A stretch of 64,000 nucleotides of DNA from Planctomycetota bacterium (lineage in GTDB: Bacteria > Planctomycetota > Planctomycetia > Pirellulales > Lacipirellulaceae): positions 1-64,000 of the forward strand of contig JAJDED010000004.1 of the NCBI GenBank assembly GCA_029259915.1, given 5' to 3'. How positions within the stretch are numbered: the stretch's first letter is position 1; each line of letters starts with the position of its first letter. Below the pieces are notes generated by a model that saw only the letters and a program-made list of their open reading frames with translations, was not told where the DNA came from and did not search any database. This document shows positions 45,501-53,640 of this stretch, in pieces. A program made the translations under genes and the position numbers.

Positions 45501-45656
45501 TTGTTGAAAAGCGTCGAGAGCTTCCTGGTAATTCCCGTCGACGAACAATTGTTTTGCTGCATCGAGCTGCGGCTGATTTTCAGCGGCCCGCAAAACGCCG
45601 CCAGATTGCGACGTGCAACACCACAGCAGTAAAAAAAAGACGGCCTTGCGTATCAT
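39522..45656 (-). CDS. Alpha-2-macroglobulin family protein with thioester
   Basis: A secreted 2044-residue protease trap. It opens with a signal peptide (about 1-25, ending VLRAAEN), continues with TPR-like repeats (DAAKQLFVDGNYQEALDAFQ), then the macroglobulin domains (YRPGQELDFKFWVRN), a bait-like region (about 1140-1300, rich in Gly, Met, Ser, Gln), and the thioester domain with CTEQ (Cys1498-Gln1501) in YPYGCTEQTLNRF. The intact motif means it can form the reactive thioester that covalently binds attacking proteases. Bacterial relatives often sit beside penicillin-binding protein 1C; here no such gene is seen. Bait-region limits are approximate. Confidence 0.92.
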   Translation of the reverse strand: MIRKAVFFLLLWCCTSQSGGVLRAAENQPQLDAAKQLFVDGNYQEALDAFQQLLSSTDVDTDHLTKAYASSLECYRRLGRLSELDDLREEIVGRHGKRWELLSEVAHSYMDVAHHGYQIAGEFRRGDLRGGGAKRMHSTARDRVRALQLFQQALTQLESDDQRHESELAVTLLNRFADALLHGRNYTRAWRLQTLTDIEKLPEIEEGWAFVHENPRMAPVDVDGEPVFYSIPNSWDDAENDGQRWRWILEKMVQWQPKRRNQERLTRARFLQSQFGVETLASYGWWFGRTFSNDNKDQETGTYALHTLAENETIARLAAGIQRFDLPEEHNPLKLFQLVLDESPADRTTSDWQSAVESLARNFENRRQYKQAANYWRQAAERGGNRRHAKNQLQQIEENWGRFEPVMTQPAGLGATVDFRFRNGNRVEFTAHRIKMRELLDDVKVYLQASPPRLEWDQTQIENLGHRLVSLGQEKYLGEEVARWSLDLDPLVNHFDKRITVTTPLQEPGAYLVTSKMVDGNVTNIVLWLSDTAIVKKPLTEKALYYVADAESGRPVANCNVEFFGFWQENLEGKKFQVRTKNFAQLTDEQGLVTLPADEDHRRHQWLAVATTPEGRLAHLGFRSVWAGDYHDQQYQQVKVFSITDRPVYRPGQELDFKFWVRNAQYDMQDESRFAAQSFQVEIRDPRNEKVYSTQLIADAFGGLAGSWQVPDGATLGQYRINVVNHGGGTFRVEEYKKPEFEVTVAAPEKPIALGEKFEATISARYYFGEPVTEATVRVKVVRSTHHQRWYPPMPWDWLYGPGYWWFARETTWYPGWNRWGCSAPHPAWFWHAPTPPEVVVERELAIGPDGEVKVEIDTALAKQFHPDQDHRYEIQAEVVDQSRRTIVGNGRVLVAQQPFQVTLWPDRGYYRVGDTIVVGTAARTLDGKPIVGSGTLRLLKIQYENGEPVETEAGSWELATNELGRAELQLKASEPGQVRLSYELSDGAGHTIEGGQIITITGAGFDSSQFRYNDLEIIPDRREYQAGDKAILQINTNRTGAAVLLFLRPANGVYVAPQLVQCDGKSTTVEVEITAKDTPNVFVEAVSVHGGRVHTVVRELFVPPVKRVLNVEVVPSAEAFLPGQAAKLALKLTDEQNQPFVGSLAVAVYDKALEYISGGTNVPEIREFFWKWRRNHYSQGETNLERSSRPLVKNNQPHMQNLGIFGQTVVDEISSALSRDDLRHGILQRRLGEGGGMGGGAPMAMADGLVTKSESESRGQDPGDQTTAELVAPQIRENLADTAFWIGSLETNAEGMAEVEFDMPENLTAWKVRAWGMGHGTRVGEGTAEVVTRKNIVVRLQAPRFFVERDEVVLSANVHNYLPTEKQVRVQLALEGETLAGPEQLEKVVTIPAGGEQRVDWRVEATREGLATVRMSALTDEESDAMQMTFPVFVHGMLKTESITGVIRPEEDTKDFTVTIPAERRVDQTRLEIRYTPTLAGAMVDALPYLIDYPYGCTEQTLNRFLPAVITQQTLRRMGVDLKTIREKRTNLNSQETGDDIKRAKDWQRFKNNPVFDEAELHSIVQVGVNRLTEMQLSDGGWGWFSGWGERSYPHTTALVVHGLLVAKENNVAIVPSVLEHGIGWLQRYQVEQVKRLKIWPQKGRKKVLAKQFADNTDALVLMVLSEAQQAGASPSPSQSEMTEFLYRDRTRLAVYSLATFGMALHLQEDEEKLAMVIRNLGQYLRQDAENQTAWLELPGGQWWYWYGSEYEAHAYYLKLLVATDPESEIAPQLVKYLLNNRKHATYWNSTRDTALVVEAFADFLKATGEDRPQGTVEVWVDGKQRKQVEITSENLFSFDNKCVLTGADLAGGRHKVELIKQGDMPIYFNAYVTNFTLEDDIMSAGLELKITRNYFKLVPEKASTEVAGGHGQVVDQVVEKFRRIPLTNFAEVASGDLIEVELIAESKNDYEYILLEDMKPAGCEPVAIRSGYNDNALRAYMELRDDRVSLFVARMARGRHSVSYRLRAETPGKFSALPTRISAMYAPELKGNSDELKLQIAE

Positions 45657-46042
45657 GATGTCGCCTCAAACTCTCTGTTTCTCATATTTTGCCTGCGTCC
45701 AGAATGTCTTGTTCTACGCGACCGGGGCGGGAATCGTCTACCCAGTATTCGCCCCTGAAAAACGAGGCGTATTTCCCTGGAAACTTGGATGTCCGTCCCG
45801 AACGAAAAGTTCCCACGATCCGTGATGTTGCCTTTTTGCAACATAGGCCATGAACCGTTGTTGTGGGTGCACCTCGCCAGGGCGATCTGAAGCTCAAAAT
45901 CAGCTATTTCGCGCTCTCGCCATGGAGTGTGCCCTGACTGATAAAAGGAGTCCGCAATCGCGGCAAAAAATCGTACACTTGTTCGCCAAACCGACCAAAA
46001 AAACCAGGGACAAGTTCTGCCTTTATCCTCCAGGAAGTTTTT
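45657..46042. other. Divergent intergenic region
   Basis: About 385 bases between the alpha-2-macroglobulin gene and the sugar transferase gene. No gene, repeat or clear promoter signal is recognised. Confidence 0.4.
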
Positions 46043-47455
46043 GTGATCGCTTCGCCCGATTTCCATGTTCGCACGCACCGCTCGCTGGTCGATGTGGCAT
46101 ATCGCCTGCTCGACTCCGCGGCAATCCTGTTTGCGACACTCGCTGCAACACGATACACGGATCACGAATACCTGGAAAATTTGGCCGTGGTCGGAGCGAC
46201 CACCCTGCTCGTGCATGCGGTGGCAATCGAAGTGAGCGGACTGTACCGCAGTTGGCGTGGATCGCGATTGACACTCGAACTGTGGTGTGTGCTCGTAAAC
46301 TGGCTCTATACGGCGCCGACCGTATTGGGCATCGGACTATTAACGCGTTTTAATTCAGAGTTCAGTTACACCACTAAGCTGGTTTGGCTTACGCTGACTC
46401 CCCTGGCGATGATCAGCGGACGCATCGTGCTGCGAAGTGTGCTAAAGAGCTTGCGACGCCGGGGACTCAATACACGCTCGTTCGCAATTTGCGGAGTCAA
46501 TCCGCTTGCGATTCAACTTGCCGAAAATGTTCGCAACTCGCCCGAATTAGGTCTCGAATTTGCGGGTTTCTTCGACGATCGTCCCGAAAGCCGTACTGGG
46601 CAAGAACTCGAAATCACCCATGCACATACGGGCGATCTGCACCAGCTAGTACAGCTCGCGCGTGATGGGGAAGTCGACATGATATTCATCACCTTCCCGA
46701 TGCGCGCTGAAGACCGGATCCGTAAAGTACTCGACCTATTAGGCGATAGCACGGCATCGGTTTACATCGTGCCCGACTTTTTTGTGTTTCAAATGCTGCA
46801 TGCCCGTTGGAATCAAATCAATGGGCTACCAGTGGTCAGCGTGTTTGAAACACCTATTTCTGGGATCGATGGCGTGTTGAAACGCGGATTCGATTTGGTG
46901 GTCGCCTCTGCCATGTTGGCGTTCTTGGCGGTGCCCATGGCGATAATCGCGCTGCTCGTAAAGTGGTCGTCCCCTGGTTCGGTGCTCTTTCGACAAAAGC
47001 GGTATGGGCTGATGGGAGAAGAAATCGGCGTATGGAAGTTTCGCTCGATGCATTGTTGTGACAATGGAAATGTAGTACGACAGGCCACCCAGAATGACGA
47101 TCGCATCACGCCGATTGGCCGCGTGTTGCGTAAAACCTCTCTCGACGAGTTGCCGCAACTTCTTAATGTATTGGGAGGCAGCATGTCGCTCGTAGGACCA
47201 CGGCCTCATGCCACGGCTCACAACGAAGAATACCGCCAATTGATCGACGGCTATATGCTTCGGCACAAAGTAAAACCGGGCATCACCGGTCTCGCCCAAG
47301 TAAATGGTTGGCGCGGCGAGACCGAGACCATCGAGAAAATGCAACGGCGGGTCGAATTCGACCACCGATACATCCGCGAATGGTCGTTATGGATGGATGT
47401 CAAGATATTGCTGAAGACAGTTCTTGTTGTCTTGCGGCAAGAAAACGCATATTAG
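46043..47455 (+). CDS. Undecaprenyl-phosphate sugar phosphotransferase (WcaJ/WbaP type)
   Basis: Initiates exopolysaccharide synthesis by moving a sugar-1-phosphate from UDP-sugar to the undecaprenyl-phosphate carrier in the inner membrane. The 470-residue protein has about four N-terminal helices, a central nucleotide-binding-like domain (CGVNPLAIQLAENVRNSPEL), a fifth helix after KRGFDLVVASAML, and a catalytic C-terminus with WKFRSM, TSLDELPQLLNVLGGSMSLV and GPRPH. The GTG start at 46043 has AGGAAG upstream. It lies before a block of PEP-CTERM genes; exopolysaccharide genes and PEP-CTERM sorting often go together, but no exosortase is in the window. Confidence 0.92.
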   Translation: MIASPDFHVRTHRSLVDVAYRLLDSAAILFATLAATRYTDHEYLENLAVVGATTLLVHAVAIEVSGLYRSWRGSRLTLELWCVLVNWLYTAPTVLGIGLLTRFNSEFSYTTKLVWLTLTPLAMISGRIVLRSVLKSLRRRGLNTRSFAICGVNPLAIQLAENVRNSPELGLEFAGFFDDRPESRTGQELEITHAHTGDLHQLVQLARDGEVDMIFITFPMRAEDRIRKVLDLLGDSTASVYIVPDFFVFQMLHARWNQINGLPVVSVFETPISGIDGVLKRGFDLVVASAMLAFLAVPMAIIALLVKWSSPGSVLFRQKRYGLMGEEIGVWKFRSMHCCDNGNVVRQATQNDDRITPIGRVLRKTSLDELPQLLNVLGGSMSLVGPRPHATAHNEEYRQLIDGYMLRHKVKPGITGLAQVNGWRGETETIEKMQRRVEFDHRYIREWSLWMDVKILLKTVLVVLRQENAY

Positions 47456-47976
47456 CGCAACTCTGCGTAGTGTAGCTAGCTAGGTTCATTGTCCTTGATA
47501 TTCCGGATTTCTGCAGCCAGGTCTCCGGCAATGCGAACAAGGACATACTCCACCAAAATGGATCAATCTCAAGAAGGAACAGAACCCCCCCCTCACACAG
47601 GGGGCAGATGTATTAGCCAACATCGCTCTCATCTCCAGACGTCTGGCCCGCCACGAAGCAGCCTGTCTGCCCTAAGTTGCTGCTGACTCTATTGAACCGT
47701 CGAGAGCGTGGCGAATGAAATAAGTCCTCTTGGGGGGGAAATATGCCCCTAATGAATGGCACCCATTTATTCGTTTAAAGGCAAATATCGCCTGTTTATT
47801 TCGATATTTATTACAAAATCCAAGAAATAACGGTCCATTTGTTTCCACTCAAAGTTGATAGCTGATAAATTGGATGCAGTATCCGAATCGAACTATGTAC
47901 TACTTTACCTATCTTACTTTTTCTTTCGAGAAATCCCAGACAAGAATCTGGGGAAGAAAGACGCAGGGGAACGCTA
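47456..47976. other. Intergenic region before a PEP-CTERM gene
   Basis: About 520 bases with no supported gene. The half nearest the gene is AT-rich. A perfect TGGCAC at 47757 has no matching GC 12 bases on, so it is not called as a sigma-54 promoter. Confidence 0.4.
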
Positions 47977-48603
47977 ATGATTTCGTCAAAAATCAGGACA
48001 CCGCTATTTGTTGTTGGTTTCATATCTTTCTTACTTCTACTTTCCACCTCTCCGGCAGCGGCGGGCATCATTACGCCCGGCACATATCGGCTGTTTGACC
48101 ACGGCTTTGGAAATCTGGGGCCCGACTATGGGCTCCGTGTGGACGCTACCGGTCAGCTCTTCAGTACCGAGTTGGGTGGAGCTCAAACTGTTCTCACCTG
48201 GAACGGTGGTCCTACCGCCACGATCTCAGGTACGTTGCACGAAAACACAACGACCGACATTTGGCAAGTGAATTATGTAATGACCGGAGTGGTTGCCGCC
48301 GCAGGCAATCTGGGATTTACTGCCACAGCCGGATCAGGCACTCTGACCGATCCTCTGCTGAATGTTACGCCAATCACCGGCGAACAGAATGGCTCAGGTA
48401 TTGCCTTCGACTTCCTGGCTGATGGTCATCGCATCCCAGGCGATTCTGACACAGCGGTAGGCCGTGGTTGGTTGTTGCCGCCCAGCTCCACTGACGATTG
48501 GCTCGTACGGGCTGAACTCATCCCGGAGCCAGGCTCAGCGCTGCTGATAGGCCTCGGACTGACAAGTCTCTCGTTCTGTCGACGGGGTCGGAATACCAGA
48601 TAG
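47977..48603 (+). CDS. PEP-CTERM exported protein
   Basis: A 208-residue secreted protein: a signal peptide (about 1-29, ending SPAAAG), a beta-rich, Gly/Thr-rich body without a recognised domain, and a PEP-CTERM tail (IPEPGSALLIGLGLTSLSF, then RRGRNTR). Exosortase processes such tails and the proteins end up at the surface or in the matrix. Its own terminator follows. Confidence 0.85.
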   Translation: MISSKIRTPLFVVGFISFLLLLSTSPAAAGIITPGTYRLFDHGFGNLGPDYGLRVDATGQLFSTELGGAQTVLTWNGGPTATISGTLHENTTTDIWQVNYVMTGVVAAAGNLGFTATAGSGTLTDPLLNVTPITGEQNGSGIAFDFLADGHRIPGDSDTAVGRGWLLPPSSTDDWLVRAELIPEPGSALLIGLGLTSLSFCRRGRNTR

Positions 48604-48654
48604 CATCAGCGACTCGACGGGTAGTCCCATACGGTTGACCACCCACAGCTTTTT

Positions 48655-48703
48655 ACGTCATCCACGCCTTGTTAAATCACCTGGGCGTGGATGACGTTTT
48701 TTT
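48655..48703 (+). terminator. Rho-independent terminator after the PEP-CTERM gene
   Basis: ACGTCATCCACGCC (48655-48668) pairs perfectly with GGCGTGGATGACGT (48684-48697), a 14-bp stem with 15-base loop, followed by a T run to 48703. It ends the transcript of the gene at 47977. Confidence 0.9.
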
Positions 48704-48773
48704 AATGGATAGCCGCAGGGCTACGACCCGCAGGCATCGCGACTCGAAAAGTCGCCGCCAAGTGCGATCGCCT

Positions 48774-49640
48774 TCAATTCGAGGCATGCCGAGATTCGAT
48801 CCAATCTGCAACGTGATGGTTGTGACAGGCATGCAATCCGGCCCGGTCGAAATACCTCAGCACCGGCAGCAAACCCTGGCTTGCCGCCATCAGTTGGCCT
48901 CGACTGCTTACGTTCAGCTTTTCGTGCAGTCGTTTCACGTGTTGGTGCAGCGTGTGGATACTGATGTCGAGTTGCTGCGCGGCTTGCTTTTCACTTTCGC
49001 CTTCGTGCAGATGGGTGAGCACCTGTCGCAATCTCGGAGGCAACGAAACCACCGTGGGCTGTTGGAGCGAGGCCAAACGCCAAGGGAAATGAAAACTCAT
49101 CTCCTCAAGGAACAGGTGAAATAATCTCGCAGACCGGTTTGTGTAATCCGTGGATCGAGGAGCGATCACTACATAAACATACCCGTCGGCAAGCATCGGC
49201 ATGGTGCCGCATAGCAAGTCGGGACATGAGTTGACATGCACAGGACGATTATTAGGACCATCATGCTTGGGACATCTGCCGTTCGTCAGTTCTGCGCACC
49301 AACTCTGGTGCGTTGCCCCACAGGATTCACAAGCGGATCCAACTTCCATCTGTAATTGAAAGTGCCCGTCTGGAAGAATTCTTTCCTGAAAAAGTCGCGC
49401 CACTCCACCGTGGTCGCCGACAATCGATCCGATCGGCTTTCTGGCATCATTCGATTGTTGCTCGGCATCAGCAACTTCTAACAGCAAGCCGGCACTCCCA
49501 TCAAGCATCGCCAGTAGACCCTCTAGCATCCGCTGTCGCCAAGCGAGTGGGTCTTCCCCCAACTCCAGACATCGGTTGACAAGCCGATAGACGTTTCGAA
49601 CCTCATGCAGCCGCAACTGCCGATGCTCCGCCATCGTCAC
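48774..49640 (-). CDS. LuxR-type transcription regulator with a six-Cys sensor region
   Basis: A 288-residue regulator with a C-terminal LuxR/GerE helix-turn-helix (about 200-252: SEKQAAQQLDISIHTLHQHV). The N-terminal part looks like a GAF-like sensor. It contains a cysteine cluster: Cys104 and 107 (CESC), 115, 123 (CPKH), 139 and 144, which could bind zinc, heme or an Fe-S cluster. It has no receiver domain. The gene is divergent from the PEP-CTERM gene at 49959 and flanked by another at 47977, so it may control surface-protein genes; that is a positional inference. Confidence 0.83.
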   Translation of the reverse strand: MTMAEHRQLRLHEVRNVYRLVNRCLELGEDPLAWRQRMLEGLLAMLDGSAGLLLEVADAEQQSNDARKPIGSIVGDHGGVARLFQERILPDGHFQLQMEVGSACESCGATHQSWCAELTNGRCPKHDGPNNRPVHVNSCPDLLCGTMPMLADGYVYVVIAPRSTDYTNRSARLFHLFLEEMSFHFPWRLASLQQPTVVSLPPRLRQVLTHLHEGESEKQAAQQLDISIHTLHQHVKRLHEKLNVSSRGQLMAASQGLLPVLRYFDRAGLHACHNHHVADWIESRHASN

Positions 49641-49958
49641 ACCCCCTTAGATATCAGTTTACTTGCAAATGCCGCCTTTTCATACGCGGCAACCCAACAA
49701 TGTGCGCGCCGTTCCGCACACTCCGCGCGCCTATGAGCAATCAAAATAGATGCCCAGTTCAGGCTAATAGTTACTTTCCTCAATTTGCACTACTTGTACG
49801 TGTTGGAGCAAACTACGTAGAGCAAATCCCATACCACCATATCCGGCAGAGAAAGAGAGTACTTGGCAAGTCGATGAAAGCATCTTCCAAGGCAGTCGCA
49901 CCGTTACTGGGGCCGATCGTGTTCAGCAGTCGTAAAACGATTTTTGAGGGAAACGATT
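49641..49958. other. Divergent promoter region between the LuxR-type and PEP-CTERM genes
   Basis: About 320 bases. No gene is supported. It probably contains promoters in both directions, though no consensus site is recognisable. Confidence 0.4.
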
Positions 49959-52451
49959 ATGAACGATTCAGTTCGAAAACTCGGCAATCGTAAGCGAACA
50001 ATTTGGCTATTTGTCTTATTAACATTGTTGGGATGGAGCTTTCATACCTCACCGGCCCATGGAATCGATGCCCATGATATTCTCGTGAGGGGAGGCGACG
50101 CCGCACCAGACCCACCCGGCCCCACGAACGGCACGTTTTCAAGTTTTCCTTACGGCGCACATCTAAACAACGCTGGCCAGATCTTGTTCTGGTCCGAACT
50201 TGCCGGCACAAACGGCGGGTTCCAGGTCGACGACAAGGGTCTCTACCTGGAATCTGGCGGTACCGTCTCGCAAGTGGTGCGCATCGGTCAAACCGCGCCT
50301 GACGGAAACGGCAACTTTCATCTCAACGGCTTTCCTGACAACATTTGGTCGCTCAACAATGCAGGCCAGGCTCTCTTCTACGCCAATCTTATTAATACCA
50401 CCGGAGGGCCAGGCGTGTTCGACAAAGAGGGTCTCTTTCGCACTTCGGGAGGCTCACTCATCCAACTTGCCCGCGAGGGTCAGCTTGCGCCTGACGGCTT
50501 CAGCACGATTCGTGGCATCAGCGGCAATTTCGGAGTGCTCAATGACTCGGGGCAAACGGCGTTCACCAGTTTTGCAGGAACCTACGCAGCCAGCTTCCGA
50601 GCTACGGAACTCGGACTGACTGAAATGGCGCGAACGGGCTTCTTTAGCATTTGGCCTTCCGTACTTAACAACAACGGAGAGGTGGCGTTTTTGTATGCAG
50701 CCAGTGCCATGCAAATCGGCCGTACCTCGGGGGGAGCGATCACACAAATCGTTCTGCAGGGCCAACCCGCGCCCGACGGAAATGGCACGTACGGAGCCTC
50801 GGGCTTCAATCCCAATATTGCGATCAACGACTCGGGTCAGGTGGCCTTCTCCCAAACGTTGACGGGCACCGCCCTCGGAACTAACGACGACGAGGGCATC
50901 TTCCGCGGAAGTGGTGGCGCGATCACGCAAGTCTTCCGCGAAGGCCAGAACTCGCCCGGTGGCAACGGCCAGTACGCTTTCGGCATTTTCGACAGATGGG
51001 TGCTGAGCAACACCGGACAGGTGCTGTTCACGGCCTCGCTCAACGGCACAAGTGGCGGTACTAGCGACGACCTCGGCCTCTTCCGTGGAGATGGAATCAC
51101 CACCACACAAATCGCTCGGGAAGGCCAGCCTGCCCCCAACGGCGATGGCACGTTTGTCAATTTCTCAAATCCGGCCGCGAACACGGCTGCGATCAATACT
51201 CACGGTCAAGTGGCTTTCGTCGCAAGTTTAAGCGGCGGAACAGGTAGCGAGGGTATCTTCCTGAGCGACGGGATCGACACCATCCAGGTCGCCAGGCGAA
51301 ATCAGCCCCTCGCCGGGTCAACGATTAACTCTCTTGATTTCGCCCGCTACCATACTCCCGGCAACACGAGTAGCGGTTTGAACGATCTGGCCCAGGTTGC
51401 GTTTGCTGCGGGACTTGCCGACGGACGTCAGATGCTTGTCCGCTATACCCCGGAGCTCCATTGGCGTACCCCCGGCAGTGGGAATTGGAACAACAGCGTC
51501 AACTGGACACTCGGCATCGCACCCGCAGCGCTTTATCCCACGGCCATCGACATGGACCTAACGCTCACGGTCTCAGGGCCAACCGCCATCAACACGAACG
51601 TTCGGTCGTTCACACTTGGCGGAACGGGCGCCAACACGAACACATTGCTGCTCGATAGCGGGGACCTGACGGCAGCCGAGGCTTCCACGATCACTGCCGC
51701 AGGTGAGCTTGTTTTAAGTAACGGCCACGTCTTTTCCGCGCCGACGCTAACCAGCGCCGGCATCATCAGTGGCAACGGAGGTATTGTATTGGGCATTGCC
51801 GGCGCGGTGGCCAGCAGCGGAACTGTTTCGCCCGGTCTCTCCGCGGGAGTTTTCACGATCAGCGGCGGCGACTATATACAAGATCCCAGCGGCAATCTTG
51901 AAATCGAAATCGGCGGCACCAATCCCCCGCAACACGATCGGCTCAATATCGTCGGCGGAGCAGCATCGCTGGCCGGCACGCTAAGCATTTCGCTGATCGA
52001 CCCTGCTGGCGGCGGCAACATTTTCTCGCCTTCGGCGGGCGATACTTTTGAAATACTCTCGGCAACGGGAGGGGTTACGGGATCCTTTGGAGAAATGCAG
52101 ATACCCCTGCTCTCCGATTTGGTGTGGGATGTTATTTACGACACACCCAACAACCGGGTTCTGCTCGAAGTATTGGCAGCATTAGAGGCTGATTTCGATC
52201 TTGATGGCGATGTCGACGGCGATGACCTGGTAATTTGGCAGGCTTCTTACGGAGTGGGTAACGGCGCCGATGCCGACAACGACGGCGACAGTGACGGCGC
52301 CGACTTTTTAATTTGGCAACAACAGAACGGTAGTACCGTGCTGTCGCCTTTGGTTGCCAACACGAACCTTGCAGTCCCCGAACCGGCGACTATCGCCTTG
52401 TTTGCCTTGGGTGTCCTGGGCAGCGTGGCACTGGTGCGGAGACAAGCTTGA
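49959..52451 (+). CDS. Large PEP-CTERM repeat protein with EF-hand linker
   Basis: An 830-residue secreted protein. After a signal peptide (ending SPAHG) come eight copies of a roughly 55-residue repeat with cores such as LNNAGQILF, INDSGQVAF and LSNTGQVLF, each followed by REGQPAPDGNGTF-like turns; this looks like a beta-propeller or similar. A second part from about 510 (autotransporter-like glycine/threonine stretch, GNWNNSVNWTLG) follows, then the linker DFDLDGDVDGDDLVIWQ with Ca-binding pattern and a PEP-CTERM tail (VPEPATIALFALG). The ATG at 49959 has GAGGGA upstream; an earlier frame start at 49944 does not. Confidence 0.85.
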   Translation: MNDSVRKLGNRKRTIWLFVLLTLLGWSFHTSPAHGIDAHDILVRGGDAAPDPPGPTNGTFSSFPYGAHLNNAGQILFWSELAGTNGGFQVDDKGLYLESGGTVSQVVRIGQTAPDGNGNFHLNGFPDNIWSLNNAGQALFYANLINTTGGPGVFDKEGLFRTSGGSLIQLAREGQLAPDGFSTIRGISGNFGVLNDSGQTAFTSFAGTYAASFRATELGLTEMARTGFFSIWPSVLNNNGEVAFLYAASAMQIGRTSGGAITQIVLQGQPAPDGNGTYGASGFNPNIAINDSGQVAFSQTLTGTALGTNDDEGIFRGSGGAITQVFREGQNSPGGNGQYAFGIFDRWVLSNTGQVLFTASLNGTSGGTSDDLGLFRGDGITTTQIAREGQPAPNGDGTFVNFSNPAANTAAINTHGQVAFVASLSGGTGSEGIFLSDGIDTIQVARRNQPLAGSTINSLDFARYHTPGNTSSGLNDLAQVAFAAGLADGRQMLVRYTPELHWRTPGSGNWNNSVNWTLGIAPAALYPTAIDMDLTLTVSGPTAINTNVRSFTLGGTGANTNTLLLDSGDLTAAEASTITAAGELVLSNGHVFSAPTLTSAGIISGNGGIVLGIAGAVASSGTVSPGLSAGVFTISGGDYIQDPSGNLEIEIGGTNPPQHDRLNIVGGAASLAGTLSISLIDPAGGGNIFSPSAGDTFEILSATGGVTGSFGEMQIPLLSDLVWDVIYDTPNNRVLLEVLAALEADFDLDGDVDGDDLVIWQASYGVGNGADADNDGDSDGADFLIWQQQNGSTVLSPLVANTNLAVPEPATIALFALGVLGSVALVRRQA

Positions 52452-52510
52452 TTGCGACTCCTTGTCGCGTGGCACGCAACGCGCGCATAGAGCCGCGAAG
52501 GAGGGTTGGA

Positions 52511-53296
52511 ATGATGAACTTTACAAGATTCACAGCGATGATGGCGGTCTTTACACTAATGGCCGCTCCGGCGGTGGCCGATTGGATGCCGGGCGATGGC
52601 CACAAGATGCACTTTCCGCAATTGCCTGATCCCAACGGTTGGGATGTAAACATTACCGCCGACACGATGTTCGACGACTGGCGATGCTCGCAAACCGGCC
52701 CGGTCAGCGATATCCACTTCTGGGGCTCCTGGCAAAGCGACCTAGCAAGCCCCTTCTTGTGGATCAATGTTGAGATCTGGAGCGATATGCCGGCGAACGA
52801 TCCTTTGAACGAATTGGGGTACAGTTATCCCGATGTGCCACTTTGGTCAAGAATGTTCCAACCAAGTCAATTCACGGAACGATTGGATGGAATGGGAGAC
52901 CAAGGTTGGTTCGACCCTCAGCCGGCGGACAATCAGACGGTGATCCCGGGGGATCACCAGCAATACTGGCAGATCAACTTCCAGAACATTCAGGATCCGT
53001 TCATCCAGCAAAAGGATGAGATTTATTGGTTGGGCATTCACGCCGCGCCAAGCGATATTTCCACAGCCTTTGGGTGGAAGACCTCGCAGGATCATTGGAA
53101 CGACGACGGGGTTTATTGGTGGACGTTCCTCGTCGATCCGCCACCGAACGTACATTGGCGTGAGCTGATCAACCCGCTTCCGCCAAATGAGTCGCTCGAT
53201 TTGGCATTCGTGATCACGATTCCGGAACCGGCGAGCATGGTACTGCTTTTGTTTGGGGCAGTTGGCATCGCCGCTTCGACATTGCGACGCAATTAG
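52511..53296 (+). CDS. PEP-CTERM exported protein, Trp/Asp-rich
   Basis: A 261-residue secreted protein with a signal peptide (MMNFTRFTAMMAVFTLMAAP, cut near PAVADW), a Trp-, Asp- and Pro-rich beta-type domain (KMHFPQLPDPNGWDVNI, DIHFWGSW) and a PEP-CTERM tail (IPEPASMVLLLFGAVG, then RRN). The composition fits the planctomycete DUF7901-type group, a tentative recognition. It lies 59 bases after the repeat protein with a strong AAGGAGGG ribosome site, so the two are probably co-transcribed. Confidence 0.8.
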   Translation: MMNFTRFTAMMAVFTLMAAPAVADWMPGDGHKMHFPQLPDPNGWDVNITADTMFDDWRCSQTGPVSDIHFWGSWQSDLASPFLWINVEIWSDMPANDPLNELGYSYPDVPLWSRMFQPSQFTERLDGMGDQGWFDPQPADNQTVIPGDHQQYWQINFQNIQDPFIQQKDEIYWLGIHAAPSDISTAFGWKTSQDHWNDDGVYWWTFLVDPPPNVHWRELINPLPPNESLDLAFVITIPEPASMVLLLFGAVGIAASTLRRN

Positions 53297-53313
53297 GGAT
53301 GTGGACACAGCGT

Positions 53314-53345
53314 GCTACGGTGCAGACCGTGATCTGCACCGTAGC
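53314..53345. terminator. Strong hairpin after the PEP-CTERM pair
   Basis: GCTACGGTGCAGA (53314-53326) and TCTGCACCGTAGC (53333-53345) form a 13-bp perfect stem with a 6-base loop, 17 bases after the stop codon. There is no T run, so it may stabilise the mRNA or act with Rho, not as a standard terminator. Confidence 0.6.
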
Positions 53346-53640
53346 AATTGAATTTGTGCATCACGAATGAGACCGGTTGAGGATAAGAAAACACTCTTCA
53401 TGGTAGTGGCTGCTAGCAATGCATCTTGGAAGGTCATGGACCCTCGCTGAAATTCCCCAGCTCTTCTAAAACCCCGACAATCGTCTTCATGTGCAGATTC
53501 CTCATGAATTACTCAGATTGACTGAAGCACATATCTAAAGCGGGCGAAATACCAATAGGACCCTTAGAGTCTTTTCAGTTTGCCAGTCCAGTCGGAGGCT
53601 GCCGCGAGGCTGTTGTGCCTTGTGTGTTGGAATTACAGCA

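Noticed and set aside
47757-47772. TGGCAC as a possible sigma-54 promoter before the PEP-CTERM gene
   Set aside because: The -12 GC is missing at the 12-base offset (TT is there), so the second half does not fit.
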